Assembly: GCF_026241335.1 (NCBI RefSeq)
Contig: NZ_JAPHAV010000001.1
Coordinates: forward strand, 124,001 to 188,000
Origin: Ochrobactrum chromiisoli
GTDB taxonomy: Bacteria; Pseudomonadota; Alphaproteobacteria; Rhizobiales; Rhizobiaceae
DNA length: 64,000 nt
Direction of reading: 5' to 3'
The notes under the pieces were generated by a model, which saw only the letters and a list, made by a program, of their open reading frames with translations, searched no databases and was not told the DNA's origin. The first letter of the stretch is position 1, and every line of letters begins with the position of its first letter. Positions 1 through 9,090 of this stretch are shown piece after piece. Position numbers and translations under genes: made by a program.

Positions 1-812
1 TCGCGGCCCGGTTCCAGATTTGCGGCACGCAAACCATCGCAAACGCCAAAAGCTACAGCATCATTGAAACACACTGCTGCCGTCGGTTTCGTGCTCTGCC
101 GCAACATGCGCTCAACTGCTTCCACACCGCCAGCCCGCGAGGGTGCTGAGGTAAAGACCAGCGCATCATCAAACACCAAGCCCGCCTGCTCAAGTCCCGC
201 ACGATAGCCCGCAACTCTTTCGCTAAAAACAGCCGTGTCCGCATAGCCGCCCATGAAAGCAATGATGCGATGGCCCAGTGAGAAAAGATGCTCGACCGCC
301 TTTGCCACGCCACCACGATTATCCGAAACAATCGACGACACACCAGATCCCGGCACATCGCGCACCATCTGCACAACCGGAAGGCCGCTTTTTGCCAATG
401 GTTTCAGATCACCAGCCTCGGTGCCGCGGGCAGGCGAAACGATCAGCCCCGCAATGCCATGCTCGCGCATCGAGGCAATCACCTCGCGCTGGCGATCAAT
501 GCTTTCCGCCGTATTGGCGAGAAACTGCACATAGCCTGCCGACTGCATGACACGATCAACACCCACCGCAAGCTCGGCAAAAAAGCTGTTGGTCAGATCA
601 TTGACCACAAGCCCGATGATCTTCGATTTCGACTGCCGGAGATTGGCCGCCGAGCGGTTATAAACATAGCCGAGCTTGTCGATTGCTTCCTGAACTTTTG
701 CGCGGGTCTCAGCACGCACCAGCGGACTGTCACGCAGAACAAGCGACACGGTTGACTTCGACACGCCAGCCTCGCGTGCAATATCAATGACCGTAATGCT
801 GCTCTTGCTCAT
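1..812 (-). CDS. LacI-family transcriptional regulator (C-terminus cut by window edge)
   Basis: Reading leftward from an ATG at 812-810, 270 codons stay open to the window edge. The N-terminus (MSKSSITVIDIAREAGVSKS) is a typical LacI helix-turn-helix, followed by the hinge-helix region (YNRSAANLRQSKS) and a periplasmic-binding-protein-like effector domain (IIGLVVNDLTNSFFAELAVG). Such proteins are dimeric or tetrameric repressors released by a sugar or related ligand. The gene is divergent from the DUF993 gene, and two similar palindromes lie in the 270-bp gap, so it probably controls itself and that gene. The ligand cannot be told from the sequence. The start is fixed by the conserved HTH beginning five residues in. 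Confidence 0.93.
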   Translation of the reverse strand, partial: MSKSSITVIDIAREAGVSKSTVSLVLRDSPLVRAETRAKVQEAIDKLGYVYNRSAANLRQSKSKIIGLVVNDLTNSFFAELAVGVDRVMQSAGYVQFLANTAESIDRQREVIASMREHGIAGLIVSPARGTEAGDLKPLAKSGLPVVQMVRDVPGSGVSSIVSDNRGGVAKAVEHLFSLGHRIIAFMGGYADTAVFSERVAGYRAGLEQAGLVFDDALVFTSAPSRAGGVEAVERMLRQSTKPTAAVCFNDAVAFGVCDGLRAANLEPGR

Positions 813-838
813 GCCAAACTCCTGTTCCCATCATTTAA

Positions 839-852
839 TTGGAACGTTCCAA
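839..852. promoter_or_regulatory. Operator palindrome O1 for the LacI-type regulator
   Basis: TTGGAACGTTCCAA is a perfect 14-bp palindrome with the central CG usual in LacI-family operators. It lies 27 bp upstream of the regulator start codon, where binding would give autorepression. Confidence 0.7.
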
Positions 853-1033
853 ATTTGTCAACGATTTTAAACCACACCTGATTGAGCGCGAAACAAAGCT
901 GAAAATGCTGCGGAAAAATCAAAAAATGCGATCAATTTTCGACTTTCCCGTAAAATAGATGCCCATTTTTCGCATTTCACAAATTATCCGCCATTAAGAC
1001 ATAATCGCGCCTTATTTAATCCCGTCTTGATAT

Positions 1034-1047
1034 TTGGAACGATCTAA
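1034..1047. promoter_or_regulatory. Operator-like palindrome O2 upstream of the DUF993 gene
   Basis: TTGGAACGATCTAA matches O1 at 12 of 14 positions and lies 34 bp before the DUF993 start codon. The pair, about 195 bp apart, fits a divergent LacI-controlled locus. Confidence 0.65.
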
Positions 1048-1081
1048 ATTATTCATGTCGTCGTGGAGTTGGAGGATTGAC

Positions 1082-2260
1082 ATGAGTGCATTATCGGAAA
1101 ACGTGCTATCCCTACCCTTTGCAGACGGAAGCGTAAAAGCCTATCACTTGCGTGGCACCCCGACACCGCGCCCCGCCTCTCCTCCGAAATTCAATCGCAT
1201 CGCTTATGCGGCAGCACATGTGGTTTCAGACCCGCTCAGAGACAGCACGCCATGGAATGCTCCGGCGATTGACTGGGATGCGACCATGGCTTTCCGCCAT
1301 CACCTCTGGAGCCTTGGCTTTCAGATCGCGGAAGCAATGGACACATCACAGCGCGGCATGGGCCTCAACTGGGCTGGTGCACAGGAACTCATCCGCCGCT
1401 CGCTCACAGAAAGCAAAACCGTGAGTGGCGCCGATCTGGCATCCGGCGCAGGCACCGATCATCTTGATCCGGCGGAGGCAAAAAGCCTTGATGATGTGAT
1501 TAAAGCCTATGAAACACAGGCTGAATTCATCGAAAAACATGGCGGTCGTTTCATTCTCATGGCCAGCCGCGCGCTCGCCCACATTGCCCGTTCACCCAAC
1601 GATTACATCAGGGTTTACAACCACATCCTCACAAACGCGCGCGAAAAAGTGGTCCTGCACTGGCTGGGCGATATGTTCGACCCACAGCTTAAAGGTTATT
1701 GGGGTTCGGACAGGTTTGAAGACGCACTTGATACAGTCATCGGCATTATAGAAACCAATAGCGACAAAGTAGAAGGCATCAAAATTTCACTGCTCGAAGA
1801 ACGCTATGAGATCGCGCTGCGCAACCGCCTGCCGGATGGCGTTCTGTGTTTTACGGGCGATGATTTCAATTACGCACCATTGATCGAAGGTGATGGCAAC
1901 AAGCACAGCCATGCGCTGCTTGGGATTTTTGATGCGGTTGCACCACAGGCTTCAAGCGCCCTTACCGCCCTTGCCAAGGGTAACAATGCAGGCTTCCGCG
2001 CGATCATCGAACCGACCGTGCCCCTATCGCGCAAAATTTTTGAAGCCCCCACACAATATTACAAGGCAGGCGTTGTATTCCTCGCCTGGCTCAATGGGCA
2101 TCAGACCCATTTTACCATGCCTGCCGGGATGCAATCAGCCCGTGGCATCCTGCATTATGCGGAGATTTTCCGCCTGGCAGATCAGGCCAATGTTCTCGAC
2201 CAGCCCGGCCTTGCAATCCAACGCATGAAAAATCTGCTTACTTTGCATGGCATAGAATAG
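1082..2260 (+). CDS. DUF993 family protein (dihydrodipicolinate synthase-like)
   Basis: 392 aa. Start chosen at ATG 1082, with GGAGG at about 1070-1074; an in-frame TTG at 1034 would fall inside the operator and lacks a ribosome site. The protein resembles the DUF993 family, which is classed with dihydrodipicolinate synthase/NAL-type TIM-barrel lyases and is common in rhizobial carbohydrate loci. Its reaction is unknown to me. It is soluble with no signal peptide. It is the only gene to the right of the divergent LacI-type regulator, with an operator-like palindrome 34 bp upstream, so induction by a sugar-derived ligand is likely. Family assignment rests on overall sequence character rather than a short motif. 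Confidence 0.8.
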   Translation: MSALSENVLSLPFADGSVKAYHLRGTPTPRPASPPKFNRIAYAAAHVVSDPLRDSTPWNAPAIDWDATMAFRHHLWSLGFQIAEAMDTSQRGMGLNWAGAQELIRRSLTESKTVSGADLASGAGTDHLDPAEAKSLDDVIKAYETQAEFIEKHGGRFILMASRALAHIARSPNDYIRVYNHILTNAREKVVLHWLGDMFDPQLKGYWGSDRFEDALDTVIGIIETNSDKVEGIKISLLEERYEIALRNRLPDGVLCFTGDDFNYAPLIEGDGNKHSHALLGIFDAVAPQASSALTALAKGNNAGFRAIIEPTVPLSRKIFEAPTQYYKAGVVFLAWLNGHQTHFTMPAGMQSARGILHYAEIFRLADQANVLDQPGLAIQRMKNLLTLHGIE

Positions 2261-2487
2261 AGACAATCAAAGACTTATAAAGCTTTATAAAAAAACACCT
2301 TCCTCATACAAAAATGCCATGGCGCATCCAAAGCGATGTGTGATCACGCACGTCCTCACTTCCCAATATACGGCCAGCTATAAGATAAATATTTAAATCA
2401 ATAATGCTTGATTTTTATCCCAGCATCTCACTAGAATAAATTAAGTCTTTATTAAGTATTGCATACATTTAAATTATAAAATTCTAA

Positions 2488-4773
2488 ATGAGAGCTGTAT
2501 ATTCCATGTCAAAATATAAGTTAATACTAAAATCAACAATAATTATGACAATCAGTTCTCAAGCCTGGGCTGACGCTCCTCTTTATGAAGTTCACGGTTC
2601 TTTCGGAGGATCACGCGCTGATGCAGTCACCATATCTGCGGACGGCAAAACATTTGGCGTAAGGCGAATGTCAGCAAGTGGTGCGTATGACAAATCTTTT
2701 GTCATTACCCCGGATGGTATAACCGATCTTGGGTCCCTTGATGGCTCTGGCGAAACCGCAATTCATGTGATTTCGGCAAACGGACGTGCTGCAATCGGCA
2801 GCAGTTCTGTCAGTGCCACACAAACAAACGCATTCTGGTGGACACGGGATACAGGCATGCGCAACATTGGCACGCTGGGGGGAAATACATCCTATACCAC
2901 CGGGGTTTCAGCCAATGGCGATGTTGTCATTGGCAACAGTTCTCTCGCCGATAATGCCGAGACCAATGCGTTTCGCTGGACACTTCAGGATGGCATAACC
3001 GGTCTTGGCACGCTGGGTGGAATATCGTCCTTCTCCAACGCTATTTCCGCTGATGGCACCACCCTTGTTGGCTATAGCACAACCCAAACATTGCAAACAA
3101 AAGCATTTCGATGGACACAAGCCACGGGCATGGTCAGTCTTGAGACACTGGGCGGCAATAATTCAACCGCACGCGGCGTTTCAGCGGATGGATCCGTAAT
3201 CGTCGGTGCCAGTGATACCGCCGATCATCAGCAACATGCTTTTCGCTGGACGGCAGAGACCGGCATGGTTGATCTCAATGCGCAGGGAAATATACAAAAC
3301 AGCATTGCTGACTTGGTTTCCGCAGATGGAAAAGTTGTGATCGGCACAGCGACTATAGACAGCGGCTATGATCAGGCTTTTCGCTGGACATCGGAAACTG
3401 GCATGATGAGTTTGGGCTCACTGGGTGGTGAGATTTCACATGCTCTTGGCATGACCAGCAATGGCAAAGCGGTGACTGGTTACAGCTACACAGATACAAT
3501 GGCGATGCGCGCTTTCCGGTGGACGGAAAATGACGGCATGATTGATCTGGGAACAATTGGCGGGGACAATGCCATTGCCTATGATATTTCTGATGATGGC
3601 AGCGTTATAGTTGGGACGGCCCAAACCGCTCAGGGTGAACTTCACGCGACATTATGGAAACTACCGGCAATCAATCCCGGAACGGATGAAGAGACGGATC
3701 CCGAGACAAATCCGACAAATCCCGGAACTGATCCTGATCCTGGGACGACACCAACAAATCCGGGAACCGATCCTGATCCTGGGCCGACACCGGGTGAAAA
3801 TCATGGCGCTGGGCCGACACCAAACTCTCCATCAGCCGAGCCCGTGACCAAACCCACAGTCATCGATGTCGATCACACCGTTGCGACCGTGTTAAAGCTG
3901 GCATTCAGCGGCTTTTCCGCCATGGAAGCGCAGCGCCTGACGCTGAATAAATTGCAGGGCACCTGCAATGTGGATCGTGCCGGCCAGACCTGTTATTCGC
4001 AGTTCACAGACATCAGTGGTTTTGGCGATCAGCGCGATTTACTGACAGGTTTCACGCTCGCACACGGCTTTACCGATAGTTTCTCGGCAGGCGCCACCAT
4101 CGCCCATTCTTTCTGGCAAGAACAGCCGGACGGTTTTGACACAGCACACGACAATTTCGGTGGCGGTATTTATGCGCAATGGAAACAAAAAACGGCAAAT
4201 GGCGCGTGGTATGTGCGCGCAAGCCTTGCTGCAAACCGTTACGACACAGATATAACCCGCCCGCTCCTTCCCTTTACAGAAGCGGGAACCGGCACAACAC
4301 GCCTGCAAGGCTGGAGCACAGCGCTTGAAATCGGACGCACCGACAATCTCAGCGTGAACAATGCAGCGTTCGGCTATTATGGTGGTCTGCGTTACAGCGA
4401 TATTTCCATGGATGGATACACGGAAAACAATGTGCTGTTCCCGTTCACCTACAGCACGATGAAATATCAGCTCACAACGGCTTATGCAGGCGCCAATTAC
4501 AGCATGCCGCTCAGCGATCGGTTCCGGTGGTCCGTCAATGGTGAGATCGAACAGGATATCGCGCACAAAGACCCGGAATTTGATGCGCACGCAGATTATA
4601 TCGGCGCGCTGGTATATGGTTCGGACTTTGCCCATATGCGCGGTTCCGCATCAACAAGCCTCAGCTATGCGGTCAATAAATCAGTCGGTCTTTCATTAAC
4701 GCCCTATATCATGCGCACCGCATCGCGCGAAAATGCTTATGGAGCGACGGTGCGAATATTCGGAGAATTTTGA
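2488..4773 (+). CDS. HAF-repeat autotransporter (type V secretion)
   Basis: 761 aa. Signal-peptide-like N-terminus (hydrophobic stretch ending SSQAWA about residue 28). The passenger holds about seven HAF-type repeats, each with a pattern like AFRWT..GM..LGTLGG and VSADG.VIVG (residues about 70-385), predicted to form a beta-propeller-like surface domain. A Pro/Gly/Asp/Thr linker follows (NPGTDPDPG repeats, about 390-450). The last ~280 residues look like an autotransporter beta-barrel and end in Phe (TVRIFGEF), as outer-membrane barrels do. An in-frame ATG at 2506 (MSKYK) is an equally possible start; neither has a strong ribosome site. The upstream 220 bp are AT-rich. Probably an adhesin or surface protein; ligand unknown. 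Confidence 0.88.
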   Translation: MRAVYSMSKYKLILKSTIIMTISSQAWADAPLYEVHGSFGGSRADAVTISADGKTFGVRRMSASGAYDKSFVITPDGITDLGSLDGSGETAIHVISANGRAAIGSSSVSATQTNAFWWTRDTGMRNIGTLGGNTSYTTGVSANGDVVIGNSSLADNAETNAFRWTLQDGITGLGTLGGISSFSNAISADGTTLVGYSTTQTLQTKAFRWTQATGMVSLETLGGNNSTARGVSADGSVIVGASDTADHQQHAFRWTAETGMVDLNAQGNIQNSIADLVSADGKVVIGTATIDSGYDQAFRWTSETGMMSLGSLGGEISHALGMTSNGKAVTGYSYTDTMAMRAFRWTENDGMIDLGTIGGDNAIAYDISDDGSVIVGTAQTAQGELHATLWKLPAINPGTDEETDPETNPTNPGTDPDPGTTPTNPGTDPDPGPTPGENHGAGPTPNSPSAEPVTKPTVIDVDHTVATVLKLAFSGFSAMEAQRLTLNKLQGTCNVDRAGQTCYSQFTDISGFGDQRDLLTGFTLAHGFTDSFSAGATIAHSFWQEQPDGFDTAHDNFGGGIYAQWKQKTANGAWYVRASLAANRYDTDITRPLLPFTEAGTGTTRLQGWSTALEIGRTDNLSVNNAAFGYYGGLRYSDISMDGYTENNVLFPFTYSTMKYQLTTAYAGANYSMPLSDRFRWSVNGEIEQDIAHKDPEFDAHADYIGALVYGSDFAHMRGSASTSLSYAVNKSVGLSLTPYIMRTASRENAYGATVRIFGEF

Positions 4774-4784
4774 GAAACTTAAAG

Positions 4785-4999
4785 CATGTCGCGGAAAAGT
4801 GGGAACCGGTTTTCCGATAACGACATGCGTGAAGAAAAAACCATGTCGCGGAAAAGTGGACACCGGTTTTCTGATAACGACATGCGTGAAGAAAAAAACC
4901 ATGTCGCGGAAAAGTGGACACCGGTTTTCTGATAACGACATGCGTGAAGAAAAAAACCATGTCGCGGAAAGTGGGCACCGGTTTTCTGATAACGACATG
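4785..4999. repeat. Tandem array of four 42-43 bp hairpin repeats (family A)
   Basis: Units at 4785-4827, 4842-4884, 4900-4942 and 4958-4999, period 57-58 bp. Each unit starts CATGTCG and ends CGACATG (outer stem), with an inner GGAAAA/TTTTC(C) stem around GTGGGAACCGG or a close variant. The linkers (CGTGAAGAAAAAA) are nearly identical too, so this is local tandem duplication of one element. It follows the autotransporter stop by about 10 bp. Confidence 0.9.
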
Positions 5000-5061
5000 C
5001 GTGAAGAAAAACACAGAGAGCCTTTCCAAGGATTCAGTCTAAACAGGAAATACTCCGAACC

Positions 5062-5084
5062 CTCGCGGCACGTTATGCCGCGAG
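5062..5084 (-). terminator. Hairpin downstream of the LLM oxidoreductase gene
   Basis: CTCGCGGCA and TGCCGCGAG form a perfect 9-bp stem with a 5-nt loop, just past the LLM stop codon. No T-run follows on the minus strand, so it may be a 3'-end stabiliser or Rho-dependent end rather than a classical terminator. Confidence 0.45.
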
Positions 5085-5103
5085 CGTTTAATCAGGCCGC
5101 GTG

Positions 5104-6126
5104 TTAGCGCCAGCCCAGTGCCGGTGCAACATGCTTGAGGATCGCTTCGATCACATGGGCATTGTATGCAACGCCGAGCTGGTTCGGCACGGTCAGAAGC
5201 AGGGTATCGGCTTCGGCAATCGCTTCATCCTTTTGCAACTCTTTGATAAGCGCATCGGGCTCTGCGGCATAGGAACGGCCGAAGATGGCGCGCGTGTTCT
5301 CATCAAGATAGCCGATGGAATCCTGCTCTTTGCTCCCGCCACCGAAATAAGCCCGGTCGCGGTCATCAACCAGCGCAAAGATGCTGCGGCTCACCGAAAC
5401 GCGTGGCGTGGTTGTATGGCCTGCTTCTTTCCATGCTTCGCGATAAGCACGGATTTGCGCTGCCTGCTGAACATGGAACGGCTCACCCGTTTCATCATCC
5501 TTCAGCGTCGAGCTTTGCAGGTTCATGCCAAGTTTTGCGGCCCAACGTGCTGTGGCATTGGAACCGGCACCCCACCAGATTCGATCCCGCAAACCTTCCG
5601 AATGCGGTTCAAGACGCAGCAGGCCGGGAGGGTTCGGAAACATCGGACGCGGGTTGGGCTGTGCAAAGCCTTCGCCTTTGAGCGCGCCCAAAAACACTTC
5701 CGCATGCTGGCGGCCCATATCGGCATCGCTTGTGCCTTCATCCGGCTTATAGCCAAAATAACGCCAGCCATCGATCACCTGTTCAGGCGATCCGCGGCTC
5801 AGCCCAAGCTGCAATCGGCCCTGCGCAATGAGATCGGCAGCACCGGCATCTTCAGCCATATAGAACGGGTTTTCATAGCGCATATCGATCACGGCAGTGC
5901 CGATCTCAATCTTGCTGGTTTTGGCACCCACGGCTGCAAGCAATGGAAATGGCGAAGCAAGCTGGCGCGCAAAATGGTGCACGCGGAAATAAGCGCCGTC
6001 TGCGCCCAGCTCTTCAGCGGCAACCGCCAGATCGATGGATTGCAGAAGCGCGTCACCCGCTGAACGGGTTCCCGACTGCGGAGAAGGCGACCAATGGCCG
6101 AATGAAAGAAAGCCTATCTTTTTCAT
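5104..6126 (-). CDS. LLM class flavin-dependent oxidoreductase
   Basis: 340 aa. Start at ATG 6126 (MKKIGFLSFGHW), with AAGGAC upstream; the longer frame to 6303 lacks family similarity in its extension. The protein has the luciferase-like monooxygenase TIM-barrel pattern: N-terminal KIGFLSFGHW, GADGAYFRVHHFA near residue 45, EIGTAVIDMRYENPFYMAEDAG, and GRLQLGLSRGSPEQV. These use FMNH2 or F420 as cofactor; the substrate is unknown. The gene is alone on the minus strand between the hairpin array and the ABC-importer genes. Confidence 0.88.
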   Translation of the reverse strand: MKKIGFLSFGHWSPSPQSGTRSAGDALLQSIDLAVAAEELGADGAYFRVHHFARQLASPFPLLAAVGAKTSKIEIGTAVIDMRYENPFYMAEDAGAADLIAQGRLQLGLSRGSPEQVIDGWRYFGYKPDEGTSDADMGRQHAEVFLGALKGEGFAQPNPRPMFPNPPGLLRLEPHSEGLRDRIWWGAGSNATARWAAKLGMNLQSSTLKDDETGEPFHVQQAAQIRAYREAWKEAGHTTTPRVSVSRSIFALVDDRDRAYFGGGSKEQDSIGYLDENTRAIFGRSYAAEPDALIKELQKDEAIAEADTLLLTVPNQLGVAYNAHVIEAILKHVAPALGWR

Positions 6127-6387
6127 GACGATTGTCCTTGCGTGCGAGGAAGCACTTTTCATCTGTTTTGTCAGAATATGGCACCGGGCGATAGTCATTG
6201 AAAGGCCGCTGAACACTGTGTTCATGAAACGGAATATAACGCGCGCAAGCCGGGCTGTGATGACAACACGTTGACAGTCTATTCGGACCGGATTAAGCCT
6301 CAAAAGACGCGGTTAAGCCCTTCAATCCGGGGAACCGGATATTGAGCCTATGCCGACAGACGACGCACCAAAACAGGGGAGATTTTC

Positions 6388-7341
6388 ATGCGTTCTATGC
6401 TTCTGGCCTTGCTGGCCGCAACGGCCATCGCAACGCACGCGCAGGCCAAAGACGTAACGGTTGCCGTTACGGCCATTGTTGAGCATCCGGCACTGGATGC
6501 GGCACGCGATGGCGTCAAGGATGCGCTGGCAGAGGCCGGCTTCAAGGAAGGCGAAAATCTGACATTCGTCTATCAGTCCGCGCAGGGCAATCCGGCAACC
6601 GCCGCACAGATCGCACGGCAGTTCGTGGGGGACGCGCCGGATGTAATCGTTCCGATTTCCACGCCTTCGGCACAGGCCGTTGTTTCCGCCACCCGTGATA
6701 TTCCGATTGTCTTCACCGCTGTTTCTGATCCGGTCGGCGCACAGCTCGTCAAGGATATGGCAAAACCGGGTGGCAATGTCACCGGCCTTTCCGACATGTC
6801 GCCGGTTGTCGAACACATCAAGCTCATCAAGGAAGTGATGCCGAACATCAAGAAGCTCGGCTATCTCTATAATTCCGGTGAAACCAACTCCGTTTCGCTT
6901 CTGGCAGCACTGAAAGAAGCGGCTGCGGCTGAAGGCATTGAAGTGGTTGAATCGGCTGCAACCAAGTCGGCAGAAGTTCAGGGTGCAGCCCGCGCGCTCG
7001 TTGGTCGTGCAGATGCGATGTATGTGCCAACCGACAACACCATCGTTTCAGCGCTTGAAAGTGCGGTCGGTGTTGCTGAAGAAAGCAAGCTGCCGCTCTT
7101 CACCGCAGATACGGATTCGGTCAAGCGCGGCGCACTCGCCGCTCTCGGCTTCAACTATTACGACGTTGGCAAACAGACCGGCGCTGTGGTTGTAAAAATC
7201 CTCAACGGCGAAAAGCCGGGCGATATTCCTGTCGACATCGCAAAAGGCACCGACCTCGTCATCAATCTTTCTGCTGCAAAGAAGATGGGCGTCGAGTTCC
7301 CACAGGCTGTTATCGACCGCGCAACCAGCAAGGTCGAATAA
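6388..7341 (+). CDS. ABC transporter substrate-binding protein (ABC_sub_bind / TrpX-like)
   Basis: 317 aa with a short signal peptide (MRSMLLALLAATAIATHAQA, cleavage near residue 20). The mature protein starts KDVTVAVTAIVEHPALDAAR and contains GKQTGAVVVKILNGEKPGDIP near the C-terminus, typical of the ABC substrate-binding family that includes TrpX; several members bind aromatic amino acids or nucleosides, but the ligand is not readable here. GGGGAG lies just before the start. A strong terminator follows. Its presumed permease (9087) and ATPase (9968) lie downstream beyond an unrelated oxidoreductase gene. Confidence 0.9.
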   Translation: MRSMLLALLAATAIATHAQAKDVTVAVTAIVEHPALDAARDGVKDALAEAGFKEGENLTFVYQSAQGNPATAAQIARQFVGDAPDVIVPISTPSAQAVVSATRDIPIVFTAVSDPVGAQLVKDMAKPGGNVTGLSDMSPVVEHIKLIKEVMPNIKKLGYLYNSGETNSVSLLAALKEAAAAEGIEVVESAATKSAEVQGAARALVGRADAMYVPTDNTIVSALESAVGVAEESKLPLFTADTDSVKRGALAALGFNYYDVGKQTGAVVVKILNGEKPGDIPVDIAKGTDLVINLSAAKKMGVEFPQAVIDRATSKVE

Positions 7342-7361
7342 TTGCAATTTCTATTGTAAGG

Positions 7362-7394
7362 AAAAGGGCGGGACGATCTCCCGCCCTTTTCTTT
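7362..7394 (+). terminator. Rho-independent terminator after the binding-protein gene
   Basis: GGGCGGGA/TCCCGCCC stem (7366-7373/7379-7386) with flanking AAAA/TTTT and a following T-rich tract. It lies 20 bp past the stop and would limit read-through into the oxidoreductase gene. Confidence 0.88.
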
Positions 7395-7426
7395 TAAACA
7401 TGTTTCACATCTGTTGAGCTTTTAAA

Positions 7427-8746
7427 ATGCCCGCCATCCGTATCCTTCCCGCTGATGACAATACCAATGGCTGGAGCAGGATATTGCCTGCGCGCGCACC
7501 ACGCCCTGCCCTCAAAGGCCACATCAAAGCCGACTGGATCGTGCTGGGTGCAGGCTATGCCGGTGTCGCGGCAGCAAGACGGCTTGCCGAAAACCGGCCC
7601 AATGATCACATTGCACTGGTTGATGCACAGGAAGTGGGAAAAGGCACGTCGGGCCGGGCGGCAGGTTTTGCCATTGATCTGCCGCATAATGTCAGCTCAT
7701 CCATGGAGGAACTGGCCAAGTCGCACAGCTACCGCGCACTGGCACGCGCGGCAATCGATCACCTCAAACAGCAGATTGACCAGCATGGCATCGACTGCGA
7801 CTGGCGGCAGGATGGCAAGTTTCACGCCGCCGTTTCCGATCAGGGGATGCGCAAAGTTCTGGAGCCGACAGTCAAGGAGCTTGAGCGTCTTAACGAGCCC
7901 TTTGATTGGCTCGAAGGCAATGCTTTGACCAAACGGCTCGGCACCAGCCATTTCAAAGCAGCGATCTTCACCTATGGCACCGCGCTTTTAAATCCGGCCG
8001 CTCTGGTGCGTGGCCTTGCAGACAGCCTGCCCGCAAATGTCACGCTTTATGAAAACTCTGCTGTCACCAAAATCGACTATGGTGATCGCATCCTCATTAC
8101 CACGGCAGAGGGCCGGCTTCAGGCCCGCGCCATGATCCTGACGGTCAATGGGTTTGGTGAACAGTTTGGCTTTTTCAGACATAAGCTACTGAACTTCGCA
8201 GCCCATGCGAGCCTCAGCCGTCCACTTGATGATCAGGAATACAAGGCCATAGGCGAAGTCGCACCGTGGGGCCTGACGCCTGCCAATTCTTTTGCCGGGA
8301 TCACCATGCGCCTGACTTCTGATCGGCGCATTCTGGTGCGGCAGAACGTGCATTTCTGCCCGTCGCTGCGCCAGTCGAATGCGCAGCGTGAAACAATCAA
8401 GCGCGAGCACAAGCGGCTTTTTGATCAACGTTTCCCGATGCTGGCCAATGTCGATATGCAACACACCTGGACGGGTTTTATTTGCCTGTCGCGCAACGGT
8501 GCACCGGGTTTTGGCCAGATCGCCAAAAATATTTACACCTCACTCTGCCAGAATGGAGTCGGCATCACCAAGGGTACGATTGGCGGCATCCTTGCAGCCG
8601 ACATGGCCTGCGATCTCGACAATCCGCTGATCGACGACATGTTAAAACTTGGAAATCCAAGCGGGTTGCCACCGCGCCCATTCCTCGATATCGGCGTCCG
8701 CGCGCGTTTTGCCTGGGAGTTGTGGCGAGCGCGCGGCGAAGTCTGA
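7427..8746 (+). CDS. FAD-dependent oxidoreductase (DAO family)
   Basis: 439 aa. A dinucleotide-binding motif IVLGAGYAGVAAARRLAE (residues ~36-53) opens a D-amino-acid-oxidase/OrdL-like fold; GTSGRAAGFAIDLPHNV fits the FAD-contact segment, and QNGVGITKGTIGGILAAD near residue 390 is the C-terminal FAD motif. Such enzymes oxidise amino acids, glycine derivatives or gamma-glutamyl amines. It sits between the binding-protein gene and the permease/ATPase pair, so the importer may supply its substrate; this is inference. No clear ribosome site precedes the ATG. Confidence 0.85.
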   Translation: MPAIRILPADDNTNGWSRILPARAPRPALKGHIKADWIVLGAGYAGVAAARRLAENRPNDHIALVDAQEVGKGTSGRAAGFAIDLPHNVSSSMEELAKSHSYRALARAAIDHLKQQIDQHGIDCDWRQDGKFHAAVSDQGMRKVLEPTVKELERLNEPFDWLEGNALTKRLGTSHFKAAIFTYGTALLNPAALVRGLADSLPANVTLYENSAVTKIDYGDRILITTAEGRLQARAMILTVNGFGEQFGFFRHKLLNFAAHASLSRPLDDQEYKAIGEVAPWGLTPANSFAGITMRLTSDRRILVRQNVHFCPSLRQSNAQRETIKREHKRLFDQRFPMLANVDMQHTWTGFICLSRNGAPGFGQIAKNIYTSLCQNGVGITKGTIGGILAADMACDLDNPLIDDMLKLGNPSGLPPRPFLDIGVRARFAWELWRARGEV

Positions 8747-9086
8747 CCCGCAAATAGCTCGAAAAATGTTGTAACCCGCCCACAGAACGCGGCTTTTCAG
8801 CGCTTTTTCAGCGATAATGCTTGCTTGTTGAAACTTTTGAGTTGTATCCGCAAAAAGAGTTAGCCAGAACAAGCGCAATCAATGCAATTGCGCATGCAAA
8901 ACCGGGGGATGGTTCCACAAGGCTTTCGCTTCAAGGAACAAACTCAAATCAAAACCGGTCGTGATTGAAGCAGACCTTCCAGGCGGTCTTTGGCAAATGC
9001 CAGAACCTCCAGAAGGCCGGTAATGATATGGCGCTGAAAAGCTGCCCTATCATCTTCGATGACGGCAAAGAACAAGGAATCGCAAT
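8747..9086 (+). other. 340-bp leader region of the permease-ATPase operon
   Basis: No confident gene. It must carry the promoter for the permease gene. The last part holds a 20-codon frame (9028-9090) with its stop overlapping the permease start, and just before it another short open stretch (about 8946-9023) that ends TAA. No terminator or riboswitch recognised. Confidence 0.4.
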
Positions 9087-9090
9087 GTGA
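9028..9090 (+). CDS. Possible 20-codon leader peptide overlapping the permease start
   Basis: ATG 9028 opens a 20-residue frame (MALKSCPIIFDDGKEQGIAM) that stops at TGA 9088-9090, overlapping the permease GTG at 9087-9089. The arrangement would allow translational coupling. It has no clear ribosome site of its own and may be chance. Confidence 0.2.
   Translation: MALKSCPIIFDDGKEQGIAM

Noticed and set aside
4785-4999. CRISPR-like regular repeats
   Set aside because: The linkers between units are nearly identical, so there are no unique spacers; each unit is itself a hairpin and no cas gene is near.
5101-6063. Long plus-strand open frame opposite the LLM gene
   Set aside because: Shadow of the LLM gene: composition follows its codon positions and there is no ribosome site.
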